This document shows positions 53,690 to 64,000 of a DNA stretch of 64,000 nt, piece by piece. A model generated the notes under the pieces. The model searched no databases and was not told the origin of the DNA. It saw only the letters and a program-made list of their open reading frames with translations. The stretch lies in assembly GCA_033816765.1 (NCBI GenBank), contig CM066296.1:2852001-2916000 (forward strand), read 5' to 3'. The position numbers and the translations under genes are program-made. The stretch is from Nothopassalora personata (lineage: Eukaryota > Ascomycota > Dothideomycetes > Mycosphaerellales > Mycosphaerellaceae). Numbering within the stretch: position 1 is the stretch's first letter; the number at the start of each line of letters is the position of its first letter.

Positions 53690-54166
53690 AAGGCGTCGGT
53701 TGGGAGACATGTCTGAACGGGAAGAGTGCGCCACCAGAAGGTCAGATAAGGGGGTCGTGCCGTTGGGCAATTCAACGACGACACTGATTTACTTGCTGTC
53801 ATCAAGATTTAGTGTTCATGCCGTCGAGTCCTGATGAGCTTACTCATCCACTCTGGACTTCTTCGGGTCCGACATCGGCTATATCTCGCGCGAATGTGTA
53901 AGCCGGAAGAGGCAAGTGAGATCGAGGAAGCTCAAGCTTCGATTTATCATCCATCGCAGCTTGAGCTTCCACCCTATGGCGTCACCATAGTCCGGAGCAA
54001 ACAATGGTTGGTATATATGCCATCAGGCATTAAGTGTCTTTCGTAGGATGTCTTTCAGTACACGCTGTCACAATTGTCTCCTTCACGCACAGCTCCTTCA
54101 ATACTCTCCAGCGGCATACCGAGATACAGCTACAGGTTCCAGGCAGCGCGCATACATAACGCCACC
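53690..54166. other. Intergenic, no gene seen
   Basis: About 480 nt lie between the DUF2828 gene and the CmcJ-like gene. An in-frame leader (54074-54166) precedes the second gene but is probably 5' UTR, because the next ATG sits in a strong 'GCCACC' context. Confidence 0.55.
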
Positions 54167-55057
54167 ATGACTACTACGGTCTTCAAACACATCGACCCGT
54201 CGTCGTACGAAGGCAAGCCGTGGAGCAAGGTCGACGGACCAGGCGTGAGCTTCAAGCTGATGGACGTCAATCGCCCTGTGTACAACATCCGCGGTAAAGA
54301 GCAAGAGTTCACAACCGACAACTCCGGCTTCGCTGTCTACAACGAGCCCGCACGAGAGAAGTCCTTCCGCGACGATGAAGCGATAAGATCAGGATACTAC
54401 GCAGAAGTCGAGGCTCTGCTACGCAAGACACACAAGGGCATCAAGAAGGTCGTCATCTTCGACCACACGATCCGCCGTAAAGAGAAATCGTCCCCAAGAC
54501 AACCCGTGCAGCAAGTTCACGTAGACCAAACACCTCATGCGACTCAGGTGCGCGTGAGGCGGCACTTGCCCGCCGAGGAGGCAGAGGAACTCCTCAAGGG
54601 ACGCTACCAGATCATCAATGTCTGGCGCCCTATTGAGAACCCTGCCTCGGATTTCCCACTCGCCGTTGTGGATTGGCGCAGTACTTCTCCAGAAGACTTC
54701 AAGCCTGTTGATCTGATGTATCCCACCCGCGCCGACTCCGTCCACGACGACGACGACCGCGGGAAAGAGAAGCTTCCAGATGAGCAGTCGTACTACTCCA
54801 CCGAGGGCTATGAGGCGAGAGGTGAGACGTTGGGAGTTGCGCCGAATGAAGGGCATAAGTTCTACTACATGAAGGATATGACGCCGGATGAGGTTATGTT
54901 GCTAAAGTGTTACGATTCTTTTGGACATGATCAGCCCATGGGCAAGCCGGGGATCGCGGTCAGGACGCCGCATACTGCATTCATTGATCCTAACACGCCT
55001 GCTGATGCGCCTGGGAGGCAGAGTATTGAAGTGAGGTGCTTGGTGTTTTACGATTAG
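54167..55057 (+). CDS. CmcJ-like / GA4-desaturase-like oxygenase
   Basis: A single exon encodes 296 aa starting 'MTTTVFKHIDPSSYEG'. The family pattern is clear: 'DHTIRRKE' and 'QQVHVDQT' give His118 and Asp120 of a 2-His-1-carboxylate iron site, and 'GIAVRTPHTAFIDP' gives His269 with Arg266, as in 2-oxoglutarate/Fe(II)-type enzymes. 'YQIINVWRPIENPASDFPLA' and the ending 'SIEVRCLVFYD' are typical of the fungal CmcJ/asaB-like family. Members act as oxygenases, desaturases or isomerases in secondary metabolism; the substrate here is unknown. The start was chosen for its GCCACC Kozak context and for agreement with the family's usual length. A Zn2Cys6 regulator lies 1.3 kb downstream. Confidence 0.87.
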   Translation: MTTTVFKHIDPSSYEGKPWSKVDGPGVSFKLMDVNRPVYNIRGKEQEFTTDNSGFAVYNEPAREKSFRDDEAIRSGYYAEVEALLRKTHKGIKKVVIFDHTIRRKEKSSPRQPVQQVHVDQTPHATQVRVRRHLPAEEAEELLKGRYQIINVWRPIENPASDFPLAVVDWRSTSPEDFKPVDLMYPTRADSVHDDDDRGKEKLPDEQSYYSTEGYEARGETLGVAPNEGHKFYYMKDMTPDEVMLLKCYDSFGHDQPMGKPGIAVRTPHTAFIDPNTPADAPGRQSIEVRCLVFYD

Positions 55058-56337
55058 CCGAGGGTGGTTCCGATACGATAGGCGCAATATATGAATGACT
55101 ATGAGATATGATCGTGTTGGTGCTTTTCTCATCAGTCCCACTGTACATTTCAGGATTACGGAGCTTGGTTCCAAAGGAAATCTGCAGTAGAGAGCATGCC
55201 GGAGCAAAACTTCCGTTGCATGCAAGACGTGTGAACCCCTGGCAGGGGCTCCTCGACTGGCAGCTTTTGTGTCTGCATTCGTGCGGCCGAAAGAGTCCGG
55301 GTGATCTACAGCCATGTGAGGCTGGCCAACGTCAGAGGACGGCGATCTCGCGGGCCGTGTACACAAGTACAGTACTTCGTGCCGTCAAATGGTGTCTTAT
55401 AAGCGAAACTCGACCGTATGTCTGTTGCTACCCGTTAGCACTCGCCACTTCCTGTCTTTGCAATATATCCATATGTCTCGGAGCCGGTCATGCCCTCCGG
55501 TGTCGTGGGACTGACGTCCAAGTGGCAAGAGCCACGACTTTCAGCAGGGATAGTCAGCTTCCGTACACTATCCGGCAGGACAAGTGCCCTCCAGAAAGGA
55601 CATTTTGCCGCACATCTACCTTTCGTTCTCGTGCCTTGTGCAATAATACTGGGTACAGTACCATCAGCATTCCGGGCCTAAGGCAATGACGACGTCGGCG
55701 GACCGTCGAGTCCCAGGTGTCCCTACGAACAATTAGTGGAACTGGCTCAGGACTCGTAATGACGGCGGCCAGATGGCAACAATCGCCAACAAGCAATCGT
55801 GAGATTTACCCAGTAGTGTGTCGAAGCGATTGTCCGTCGGACCGTTCGGCATGAAGGCCGGGGGCAGGAGACATCACGTTGCAGTAGAACTACTGCCTGC
55901 CTACTTTCGGCCGAATCCCGCTTGGGGTCATCAGACGTGCATCTTGAGAGGACTAGTCGAGATCTCGAACAATACCCTCCGGAGATGCTGAATATTATGC
56001 CGCCAAGTGACGCCCAGAATCTCGTGTGTGACATGGATATGCGTTTTTTTCACGGCCTGCATGCACCTCTTCGAGACGCCCAGTCTTCTGAGGCGAGCGG
56101 GTCTTTCTTCTGCGGCAAATGTGAAGATTGTGGAGTCGCGAGGCGCAGCGAGGCCTTCTCGATGTCTGCGCGTGTCCTCAGGAAGTGAGCTCGGTGAAAG
56201 GTGCGGGATGCTACACTATCGTCGGTCCGGGCTGGGCTCCTGGTCCAGTCCAGTGCAGTAGCAGCATGTTTGTCCGCACTGCCCATAGCCCTCCCTCATA
56301 AGCTGACAATGTCACGCTCTCTAGCATTTGTGGTCGC
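55058..56337. other. Intergenic, no gene recognised
   Basis: About 1.28 kb lies between the oxygenase and the regulator. Frames at 55108-55689 (+) and 55747-56034 (-) lack motifs. It probably contains the regulator's promoter. Confidence 0.5.
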
Positions 56338-58776
56338 ATGGCGTCGTCCAAAGGCAAGCAGGCACGACAGGCTGAGTCGCCGCGCTCGGAAGCGGTTCCC
56401 AAGGTGAAAGCAGCGTGTCAAGAGTGTCGATCCAGAAAGACCAAGGTCTGTTCATGCTCGTGCTCTGACTGGGCATTGATCTTCGTCCGCTGATCCTGAC
56501 TGACGTGTCCAGTGTGATGGCATACGGCCAAAGTGCTCGCGCTGCCAGCAGCGAGGCAGACCTTGCGATTATGACACCGAACCTGACGAGTTCAGGATCA
56601 CAGCGCTCAAGCGGAGGTATGCTGAGCTTGCGCAATCGTCGTCGACTCACGAAGCATTGATCAAACTGCTACGTGACCGACCCGAGGAGGAAGCATTCGA
56701 AATGGTGAGTCGCATCCGGTCCGACGAGGACGTCAAGGACATCGTCGCCAACCTCGGGGGCCGAGGACAACACGCAGAGCAAAATCTCATTGCTGCCATC
56801 GAGCAAGTCCAAGGGGTCGAGGGGCAGAACCGTGCATCAACATCACGAGAAAGGTCCCGTTCCCAGGACAGCGAATCCAGCCATCGTCCGGTCAGCAAAA
56901 CATCCATCGCTTTCTTATGCGACGCGGTGGCTGAATCCAGCGACATGACCGTTCCCACCCCACATCCGACGGCAGACAAGGCGCGCAGGTCTTCAGGGAG
57001 CAGGATACAGGCCACAGCTGAAACTTCCGGCGGCAGCAGTATTAGTCCAGCCACAGGCCACAGAAGTCATCGATCTACGTCCACCTTGTCACGCTCACAA
57101 TCGCTTGCTTCATCATGCTGGCGCTCAGGACAGCCGACAAGACATGCGGAGGCTACACCCAAAAGCGACAAGCTAGCACAGATAAGGCGAAGCACCGACA
57201 AATCTTGGATGACCCGTTTTCGAGGCGTGAAGGCATCAGACTGGGAAGTATACTACACTGACGATGAGACGTTTCTGGAGATCTTGAGGTGCTACTTTGT
57301 ATGGGAGAATCCATCATTAGGCATTGTGGACGAGGACAGTTTTTGGGAGGGTCTGGTTGGCAAAGGATCTGAGTTCTGCAATCATGCTTTGGTGCATGCA
57401 ATCCTGGCATTTGGAGCTGCGAGTACGTGCTATTCGACATTTGGGAGGGTGCTAATCATCCTGCAGAAGATTTATGGCATGTTCTATCCTGAACGAGCGG
57501 CATCGGTCGAGCATTTCGCTATGCAAGAGATAATCAAGATATGGGAGTGGGATGCCGATGCGACAGTACCAGCCAACACGGCTGCGGGGCTACTGATACA
57601 TACCGTGCTGACCTCCAATGGACAAGATGAAGATGGAATGTCATACATGGCTGGAGCATGGAATCTGGCGGAGCGGTCTGGCTTATTCGACAGTCAGAGT
57701 GCTGAGCAAGTTTACCCTAAGTCTGACAGGACTTTGGCGCGTCGCCGAGCTATCTTCGCATGGAACATTCATTCACATCACGGGTAGGTAGGTGCGAGGT
57801 AAGTCCGATGTGTTGACTGACATCTTATAGCTATCACACGCTTAACTTCAGCAAACCGTCGGCATTGAACTGCCCGCCGCCAGTTCCGATACCAGCGGTC
57901 GTCCATGAAGTCGATTCGAAAGAATGGACTCCTTGGCCACTAGACAGTGCGCTCAGGCCTGGACTCATGAGCAGCAAACAGCACGCGAGAACCACGTTGT
58001 GGCATATAGGGAACCAGGTCCTTCCCCTACATAGGCGGCACCGTATGCATATGCTGAGCGATGAACATTGGCAAGCTACGCTGGATCTTCATCGCGACCT
58101 GCGGCAATGGCATGATGGTCTGAACTCAAGGCTACACCTCCTACACGGCGCAGCACCACACATATTCTCCTTACAGTAAGATTCTCCCTACCTACCCTGC
58201 CGGAGTATCACTGAACATAAGTGCAGCAACGAGTATCATCGCTGCGTTGTTGAGCTCTTTCGACCGTTTGTTCACGCGAGCAAGAATACTGCCAACAGTC
58301 CAAAATTCGACCTTGCTGTGCGCGAGACCGATGAGTCTCACGCTAGGCTGCGAATGCTTGTCCACCAGATGGAAATCGAGTATCCTGAGCATCCGCTACC
58401 GATATGTGCTCTACTAACGCCATTGGTGATGGTCGCAAACGAGACCTTACCTCTTCTGCAAGGACAGAGTCAATCTTCCGATGAAGTATTCTACTTCTGC
58501 TTGAGCCTAAAGCTCATGCGCCGTATGGCGAACGCGTACCCCGTGGCGCGATTCTTTCTCCTAGGCATACAGCAGATCTCAAACCGACTGGATATCGAGC
58601 TTCCTCCTGAGGCGTTGCGCATCATCGCCGATCTAGATAAGGACAGAAGGATTCTACAGCCTGTTCATAGCTTCTTTCCGCTGCATTTGGATCTTCTGGT
58701 CTCGGACATGGAGAGATCGAAGTTGTCGAGCTTGATGGCGGAGAGTGGTCCGGAGTCGATCGGTAGAGTGCAATAA
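56338..58776 (+). CDS. Zn2Cys6 transcription factor
   Basis: Four exons, 56338-56445, 56513-57783, 57831-58175 and 58227-58776, join in frame to 757 aa. Introns are 67, 47 and 51 nt. The zinc cluster 'CQECRSRKTKC' plus 'DGIRPKCSRCQQRGRPC' has CX2CX6CX6CX2CX6C spacing and is split by intron 1 just before the third Cys, a common position. A short linker and 'RITALKRRYAELAQ' follow, then a disordered Ser-rich stretch (about 130-235). The fungal-specific regulator domain begins about residue 250 ('DDETFLEILRCYFVWENPSL' and 'CNHALVHAILAFGA'), reaches 'NFSKPSALNCPPP', and ends around 'EYHRCVVELFRPFVHASKN'. The linker and cluster recall NirA-like factors. It may control the neighbouring CmcJ-like oxygenase, but that is inferred from proximity only. 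Confidence 0.9.
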
Positions 58777-61700
58777 CATCGATGGCGAGACGGCGCTAAC
58801 TGGTGGTGTACCGTCATCATGGAGAGGGGATTTGGACAGCTGTAGTGGCTCGGTTACATGGTTCCTTGCGTTGCGTTTGTGCCGTCCGAACTGGGCCGAC
58901 AGTAGCAGAGGTTGCTCCGCAGGACAGCCGTGCCAAGGGTCTTGTGATGGTTGCGCTTGCTATCGCCCAGCATACTGGACAAAATTCAAGGATGGTAGCC
59001 ACAATTCGAAAGAGTAATCATCAGCATGCAGTGGTGGGCTCACGGTGATCCAACAGCATCAAAGCTGTGCCGTATGTGTCCATCAGCATGACTAGCTCGA
59101 ACGGTGTTTTCGGCGCTGCTTCCGTTCAGTCAAATCGTGTGATGTAACACAAGCTTGCCACTGGTGGACTTTTTTAAACTGCTCGGCCAAACAACACTGC
59201 ATCAGGCTACAGCGGCCAGCCGATCGTGCTCTGGACAAATGTCGCCACCCCGAGCAAACGGCGGACCAGTATGATGCAGCCTTTGGCATGCACGAGGAGG
59301 CTTTTAGTAATCGCTTGAATGACCGAGAGGGGTGCATTGGACAGTCGCGCTCCATGAGTATGAGTCAGACTATGACTCCTAAATACACATGCTCGGCGTG
59401 CAGGGTTCGGGAAGCACCTAGTACGATTGGTTAGCGGACAGGGCAATGCTCAGAATCGACTGAAGTGCGATGAAATTCTCTATTCTATCAGGAACACGTG
59501 ATGGGAATTACGCCCGTCTCTCAGACCTCTGAACATGAGCATATACCGGGGCTGAAATAAGTGGTGCCAGAGCGATGCGGACTAGCACACCACTGCATCA
59601 TTTCGAGACAGATCAGGCGATGTAACCGAACCACAAGCATAAAGTTCTTTCTTAGATACTCCATTACTCGAAAAGTTCCCACTTGGGATTGACCAACGAC
59701 CGACTCATGAGATGGAAGACACGGAGCAGATTGGTACGACAAGAGCCGTACAAGACTGCTCATGCAATCGCAGGCCACGAGTTATTGGGAAGCTCCAAGC
59801 AGATTGAGCACACATCGCGACCTAGAAGGTCCATTTACGAAGCAGAACGGTGAATTTTGTCTGGAGGACAGACCTTAAGATCACAAGTCGGTCATGTCTC
59901 TTGTTCGGACATGCATGAAGGAGATACATGATAGGTGCATGAAGATCACCAACATCCATCAGAGCATATTCTATTGATTCGATAGACCGCCTAGTAGACA
60001 GAACGGCTGCCGAGATCGTGCTCGCTCGGCCCTTTGATTCATATTTGACTGCTAAGTCGTCTCTGCTTAGGCTTCCTCCTGTACTACGACACCATGCTTT
60101 CCATCAATCAGTATATGGCAAGACCACGAGGCTAGGCACAATCACTTGAAAGCAGTCTAGTAGAAGTTACAGGACGGTTGCACATCATCGTTGTGATTCG
60201 GTCATCAAAGACAATTCAGTCCTTCGGCTACCTGTATCACGCTGCAAACAACAGTGGCAGCTTGCTCATGCCGCTGGATCGGCGACGGTGCCGGTGACAA
60301 GCCATAACTCGTGGTGCGGTACAAGTTACGCAAGAGTCGCCACGGCCATGGCACGGTGACGACATGAATGAGAGCGGGTTAATGTATGCTGATGTAAGAT
60401 CTGGTTGTTCTTCATGCACTCGCTGCGGCCATCCCTTAGTAGGGTCACCATGGGAAGCGAATAAGACGCTGACTGGTGCTGCCAAGCTTTCACGATCCCG
60501 GTGGGACATCGCACAATGCCCGTTCTTGAAGAAGCATGCAGGCAGGTGACGACGAGTATCAAGGTATGCTTGCATCGCTAAGCAGCACAACAAGTCCGAG
60601 AGACGCCAGAGACGGCAAGAGATCTCGAATACCTTCTGGGAATGTCCGTGAAATCGGCATCCAAATACATCTGTGGACGCCATGAAGCGGCACGCATCGA
60701 GGAGTCGGCAAATTAATAGCCAATCGTTGCAACAAGCTTGTGAGTACAGTCTCGCAACGCAGAGCAGTTGAGGGCGCGACAAGAGTCCTATTGACTTATA
60801 CGGAATGCTGCTCGATGAGACCACATCTTGAGAGACGTGAGACTTCGATGTCGTAGACGAGACGGCTGGATTCACCCCAGACGCGAACACATCGAACAGA
60901 CAAAATTGAGTCTCACCCGACGCACCGTCGCACGTTTTCCACGAGGCGCAGGCTTGAGATAGGAGATGGGCATAAAGATTCCAATCTACGGTTAAATTGC
61001 AGGTGGACTGGACCTCGAACACATGACTTCAAGAGCCTGGATGCGTTGAGCGGGCGAGACGCAATCTATTAGTGCTGGAGGGGCAGCAGCTAGAAACGAT
61101 CTGCCGATCAAGTGGTACAACAGTCACTGTCAGAGAGTCAGTGCGGGCGGCTATGCCGAGCTCAGGGACGCACAGTCTAGAGATCAAGGGACCACGAGCG
61201 CGAGCTTGAGCATCCGCAGAAATGCCAAGACCCGACCTATGTTACTCACCACTCCCTGTATTGTGCATCTGCCTTCCTGAAATTGAGAGCCCCCGGCTTA
61301 TAGAGATCCAGGTTAGTGATCCATCACGCGACGGAGCTGCTCCGGCGCTTGACGGGCTATGGGCAAGGGCAAACTGGTCATTAGGAGGTCCAAGACGGCC
61401 ACCAGTCGAGGGTGACGTAGCCACCGAGCACGCAAAGATGCGGAAGTGCCAGCACAGCTCATGAGCTAGACCCTGAAGCATGTTCCAGGGTGTTCAGCGA
61501 TATCTACAGATGTCGTGCGCGGTGCTTAGCGCAAAGGGTCGGTTCGCAGGTCCCCCTCCGAGGCGATTGGATGACTGATCTAGGCCGCGAGGCAGGCGAG
61601 AGCTCCGGTCTGAACCGAGTCGCTGCCTGTATTTCGTATTTCGCATTTGGTATTTCGTATTTTGTATTTCGTGGTCCGTGGTTCTCGGTCGTTCGCGTCT

Positions 61701-64000
61701 ATATACTGTATGGGTACCATCTCCTTCTTCTTCAGAGCATGAGACCTCAATGATGCCCTCGAAACTATACTCTGTATACATCGTCCAGAAAGAGGTCGTG
61801 ATCGCCTGAATATGGGTGGCTATCGCCTCAGGTGTGCTTGGAGATCGTGTAGAGGTCGGTCTGTCGCTCCCGGCTCGTCGCCTTGACCTTCACGTGAAGA
61901 TCGGTGAAGTGAATGTCGTCTGTTTGGCTTTCCTGGCACTGAATGTGGTCTCATGGTCGAAAGCGATGAGCAGAGCTTTGCGCTTGAATGCTCCCCTCTT
62001 TTGTACCCAGACTGGACCTTCTACTACAGTGTGCAGACATAAGAAGAGACGCCACGGACACAAGTGGTGAACATAGTGGAGAGCCTTGGCGATCCGCGGA
62101 GCTTTGGCCGCCTCCGACGGACCTGTCTCCGTTCCCGAGATCGATCGGGACGATTTGAAGTCTGACTGTTACACGCTTCGCAAATGGGGCGCAGGGCCAT
62201 AACCGAGGTGCTGCGGTGATTATGCTGGGGATCGAGCGCAATCACGCAGAGCGAAGCGGTGCAGGATCGAATCCGGGAATGCCTACTACCACGGCAGGAG
62301 CACCATTCACCTGCAGTAATGGAAACTTCAGGGGTGTCGGTCATCAGAAGGAGCTATACCGTGCTTGAGCTCACCAGTAACCCTGAGACCCTGCCTACGT
62401 ATCATCCAGGGCGCGACAACCACAGGAGGCAGTAGCGGGGCCCTTCAAGCTGATCGAAAGAACATGATCGCTGACTCTAGGAACCCGGTGCCACTCTATC
62501 GAGAACGTGCAACATTCCCCCTTTTCCAGGAGATATGTTATTGGAGAGTAACAAAGAGCTTTGAGCTATGCCGATACTGCACACGACAAATGAACACGGA
62601 GAAGGACTATCGTACCGCATTTCACAACCAGCAAGAAGCAGGATAGGCACTGTTGAGTAGCGAGGTCTTAGTGCGCGACTGTGGAGACCAGATCAGAGAC
62701 AATCGTGGCACAAACCTCTCAAGACCACGAGCAGGGAAAGTCGTCACAGAAGATCGCAGACGTCCTACTAATTTGGACACATTGCATCGCTGCAAATGCA
62801 AAAATGCATCTTCCCGACCGATAATCAGATGAGTCCGAGCCAAGCGCACCCCTGAAGCGTGTACAGCGATGTTGAGAAAATGTGCTCCAGTGGTCAGCGG
62901 GACTTCCTCCGTCGCCGCTGATTATGGGATGAACATGCTGTCGGAAAGGGCTTGCAGCAGGCACGTATTATCTTCCTACGAACGACAGGGGCTTTGTGTA
63001 AGGCAATACCGCTAGTCGCAAAGATTATAATTGCACGGGTCCAAGCAGAGAGAACCCACCATAGCATAGTCGGAACTTTGCACGACAGAGAACCGGTCAT
63101 GCAGTCGCACCGCCCGACACTGCCGGGCAATGGTGCCTTACGGCCACGTTCAGATCTTTCTCCAAGCCGCAAGGCTGGCAGCACGATCATGTGCGGCGGT
63201 AAGGTAAGTGAACGTTTCAAGGAACGGTCACCTTGACTGGAGAATTCACTATAGATTTTCCATGCTGAAGAGGAGCAGAAAAGACGCGTCTCTCATTTCA
63301 AATCTATGCTCACGCCCTTGAGCCTGATGATCTAACGTGACAACTATCTCGGCGTAATCCGATCATCACGCCTGGGCTGTGACGGGCCAAGATCGCTATC
63401 AACAGATACTACGCTGATCATATCCTTTCATAGATTGTCAAATTAATTGGTTTCTCAGACAATCTCCAGTATCGATGTCGCACATACCTTGCTCATGCAC
63501 CGCATTGTTTGAGCAAAGTCAAAATAATCCGCAAGCCTACGACTTTCATATTGAATGACATGGGTTCCTCCCGTGACATCCAAGACGAGGATCAATCTTT
63601 GCAAAGTATTTCCATATCATGTCGGGCGGAAGTGTCGTCGACGTAAGCTTGCCGGAAGCAAAACTCTAATCAACAGCATCATCCGAAAACGGAAAGCGCA
63701 GCCCACGGCGCACGCGTGGTCGGCAATCCAGACAACAAAGACGCCACGCTGCAGAGTGACTTGATCTCAGAATCGAGTGACATGGGGTCTGGATCGTGAA
63801 TGGTTGTGCTTGCGAGCCAATCTTTGGACTATGATATCGTGCAGGCCATGAGCAAGCCATTGGCGAACAAGACGACGGCTCGTGTGCTATCTAGAACTGT
63901 ATTGACGGACCCGAGACCCGCCTCATATCGGGAGTGAAAGGGATGTACGTCTTCAGCTCAGCAGAACCCTACTCAGCGCTTTCAACCTGGCGTTAACAAA
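58777..64000. other. 5.2 kb without a supportable gene
   Basis: Many short overlapping frames occur on both strands. The longest, 60237-61022 (-, 261 aa), is Cys/His/Ser-rich with no domain and overlaps a plus-strand frame. No transposase, reverse transcriptase, tRNA or conserved motif was recognised. A heptamer repeat is present at 61629-61670. The stretch resembles decayed accessory DNA. Confidence 0.5.
61629..61670 (+). repeat. Heptamer minisatellite (GTATTTC)6
   Basis: Six consecutive 7-nt units, consensus GTATTTC: units 1, 2, 4 and 6 are exact, unit 3 reads GCATTTG and unit 5 GTATTTT. It lies in the gene-free right end of the window. Confidence 0.9.

Noticed and set aside
53027..53770. 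A 247-codon minus-strand frame within the DUF2828 gene
   Set aside because: It is an antisense shadow of the vWA-coding region, whose plus-strand translation has clear MIDAS and fold motifs.
60237..61022. A 261-codon minus-strand frame in the right end
   Set aside because: No domain or membrane segment is recognisable; composition is rich in Cys, His and Ser, and other frames overlap it. Length alone in non-coding DNA of this composition is not enough.
62255..62285. Possible tRNA T-arm-like sequence (GGATCGAATCC)
   Set aside because: No acceptor stem, D-arm or anticodon arm could be paired around it at tRNA spacing.

Overview
The window is nuclear DNA of a filamentous ascomycete, most likely a Dothideomycete close to the Mycosphaerella group. 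The evidence is short GT-AG introns (about 46-70 nt) with CTAAC/CTGAC-like branch sites, single-copy fungal housekeeping genes (UTP22, COX20, eIF2A, MTF1, PKR1) on both strands with no operons, and small F-box-type proteins of a kind I associate with that group. The taxonomic placement is inference. No rRNA, tRNA, CRISPR array or intact transposon was recognised.

Layout. 0-5 kb: two F-box-like genes, a decayed sedolisin protease, and an intact MDR oxidoreductase whose four exons I could join. 5-11 kb: aquaglyceroporin, an uncharacterised fungal protein and the ER protein Pkr1. 11.9-20.6 kb: four co-oriented genes resembling a small secondary-metabolism cluster: an A-T-C NRPS-like enzyme, an AKT2-like alpha/beta-hydrolase with a peroxisomal SRL tail, an MFS transporter with a one-base frameshift, and the wrecked C-terminal half of an acyl-CoA synthetase. 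20.8-29.2 kb: a dense housekeeping block (MTF1, AMSH-type deubiquitinase, eIF2A, COX20). 29.2-35.7 kb: gene-poor, with one secreted GPI-type cysteine-rich protein and a decayed pair of small ORFs. 35.7-41.6 kb: an FHA splicing factor, a long coiled-coil protein and a TLDc protein. 41.6-44.25 kb: decayed tandem copies of an unnamed gene family. 44.3-53.7 kb: UTP22, cystathionine gamma-synthase, a GFA-family remnant and a DUF2828/vWA protein. 54-58.8 kb: a CmcJ-like oxygenase next to a Zn2Cys6 regulator. 58.8-64 kb: no supportable gene.

How the genes relate. The housekeeping genes act separately: mitochondrial transcription and respiratory assembly (MTF1, COX20), ribosome biogenesis and translation (UTP22, eIF2A), splicing (FHA protein), endosomal ubiquitin removal (AMSH) and methionine synthesis (CGS). 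The most notable story is the 11.9-20.6 kb group, whose parts (adenylating/condensing enzyme, peroxisomal hydrolase, exporter, acyl-CoA ligase) fit one pathway, but whose transporter and ligase are broken here. The oxygenase plus regulator at 54-59 kb is a weaker second candidate. The accessory stretches between housekeeping blocks are rich in relics: a sedolisin, a CoA ligase, a GFA fragment, an unnamed tandem family and a small ORF with an internal stop.
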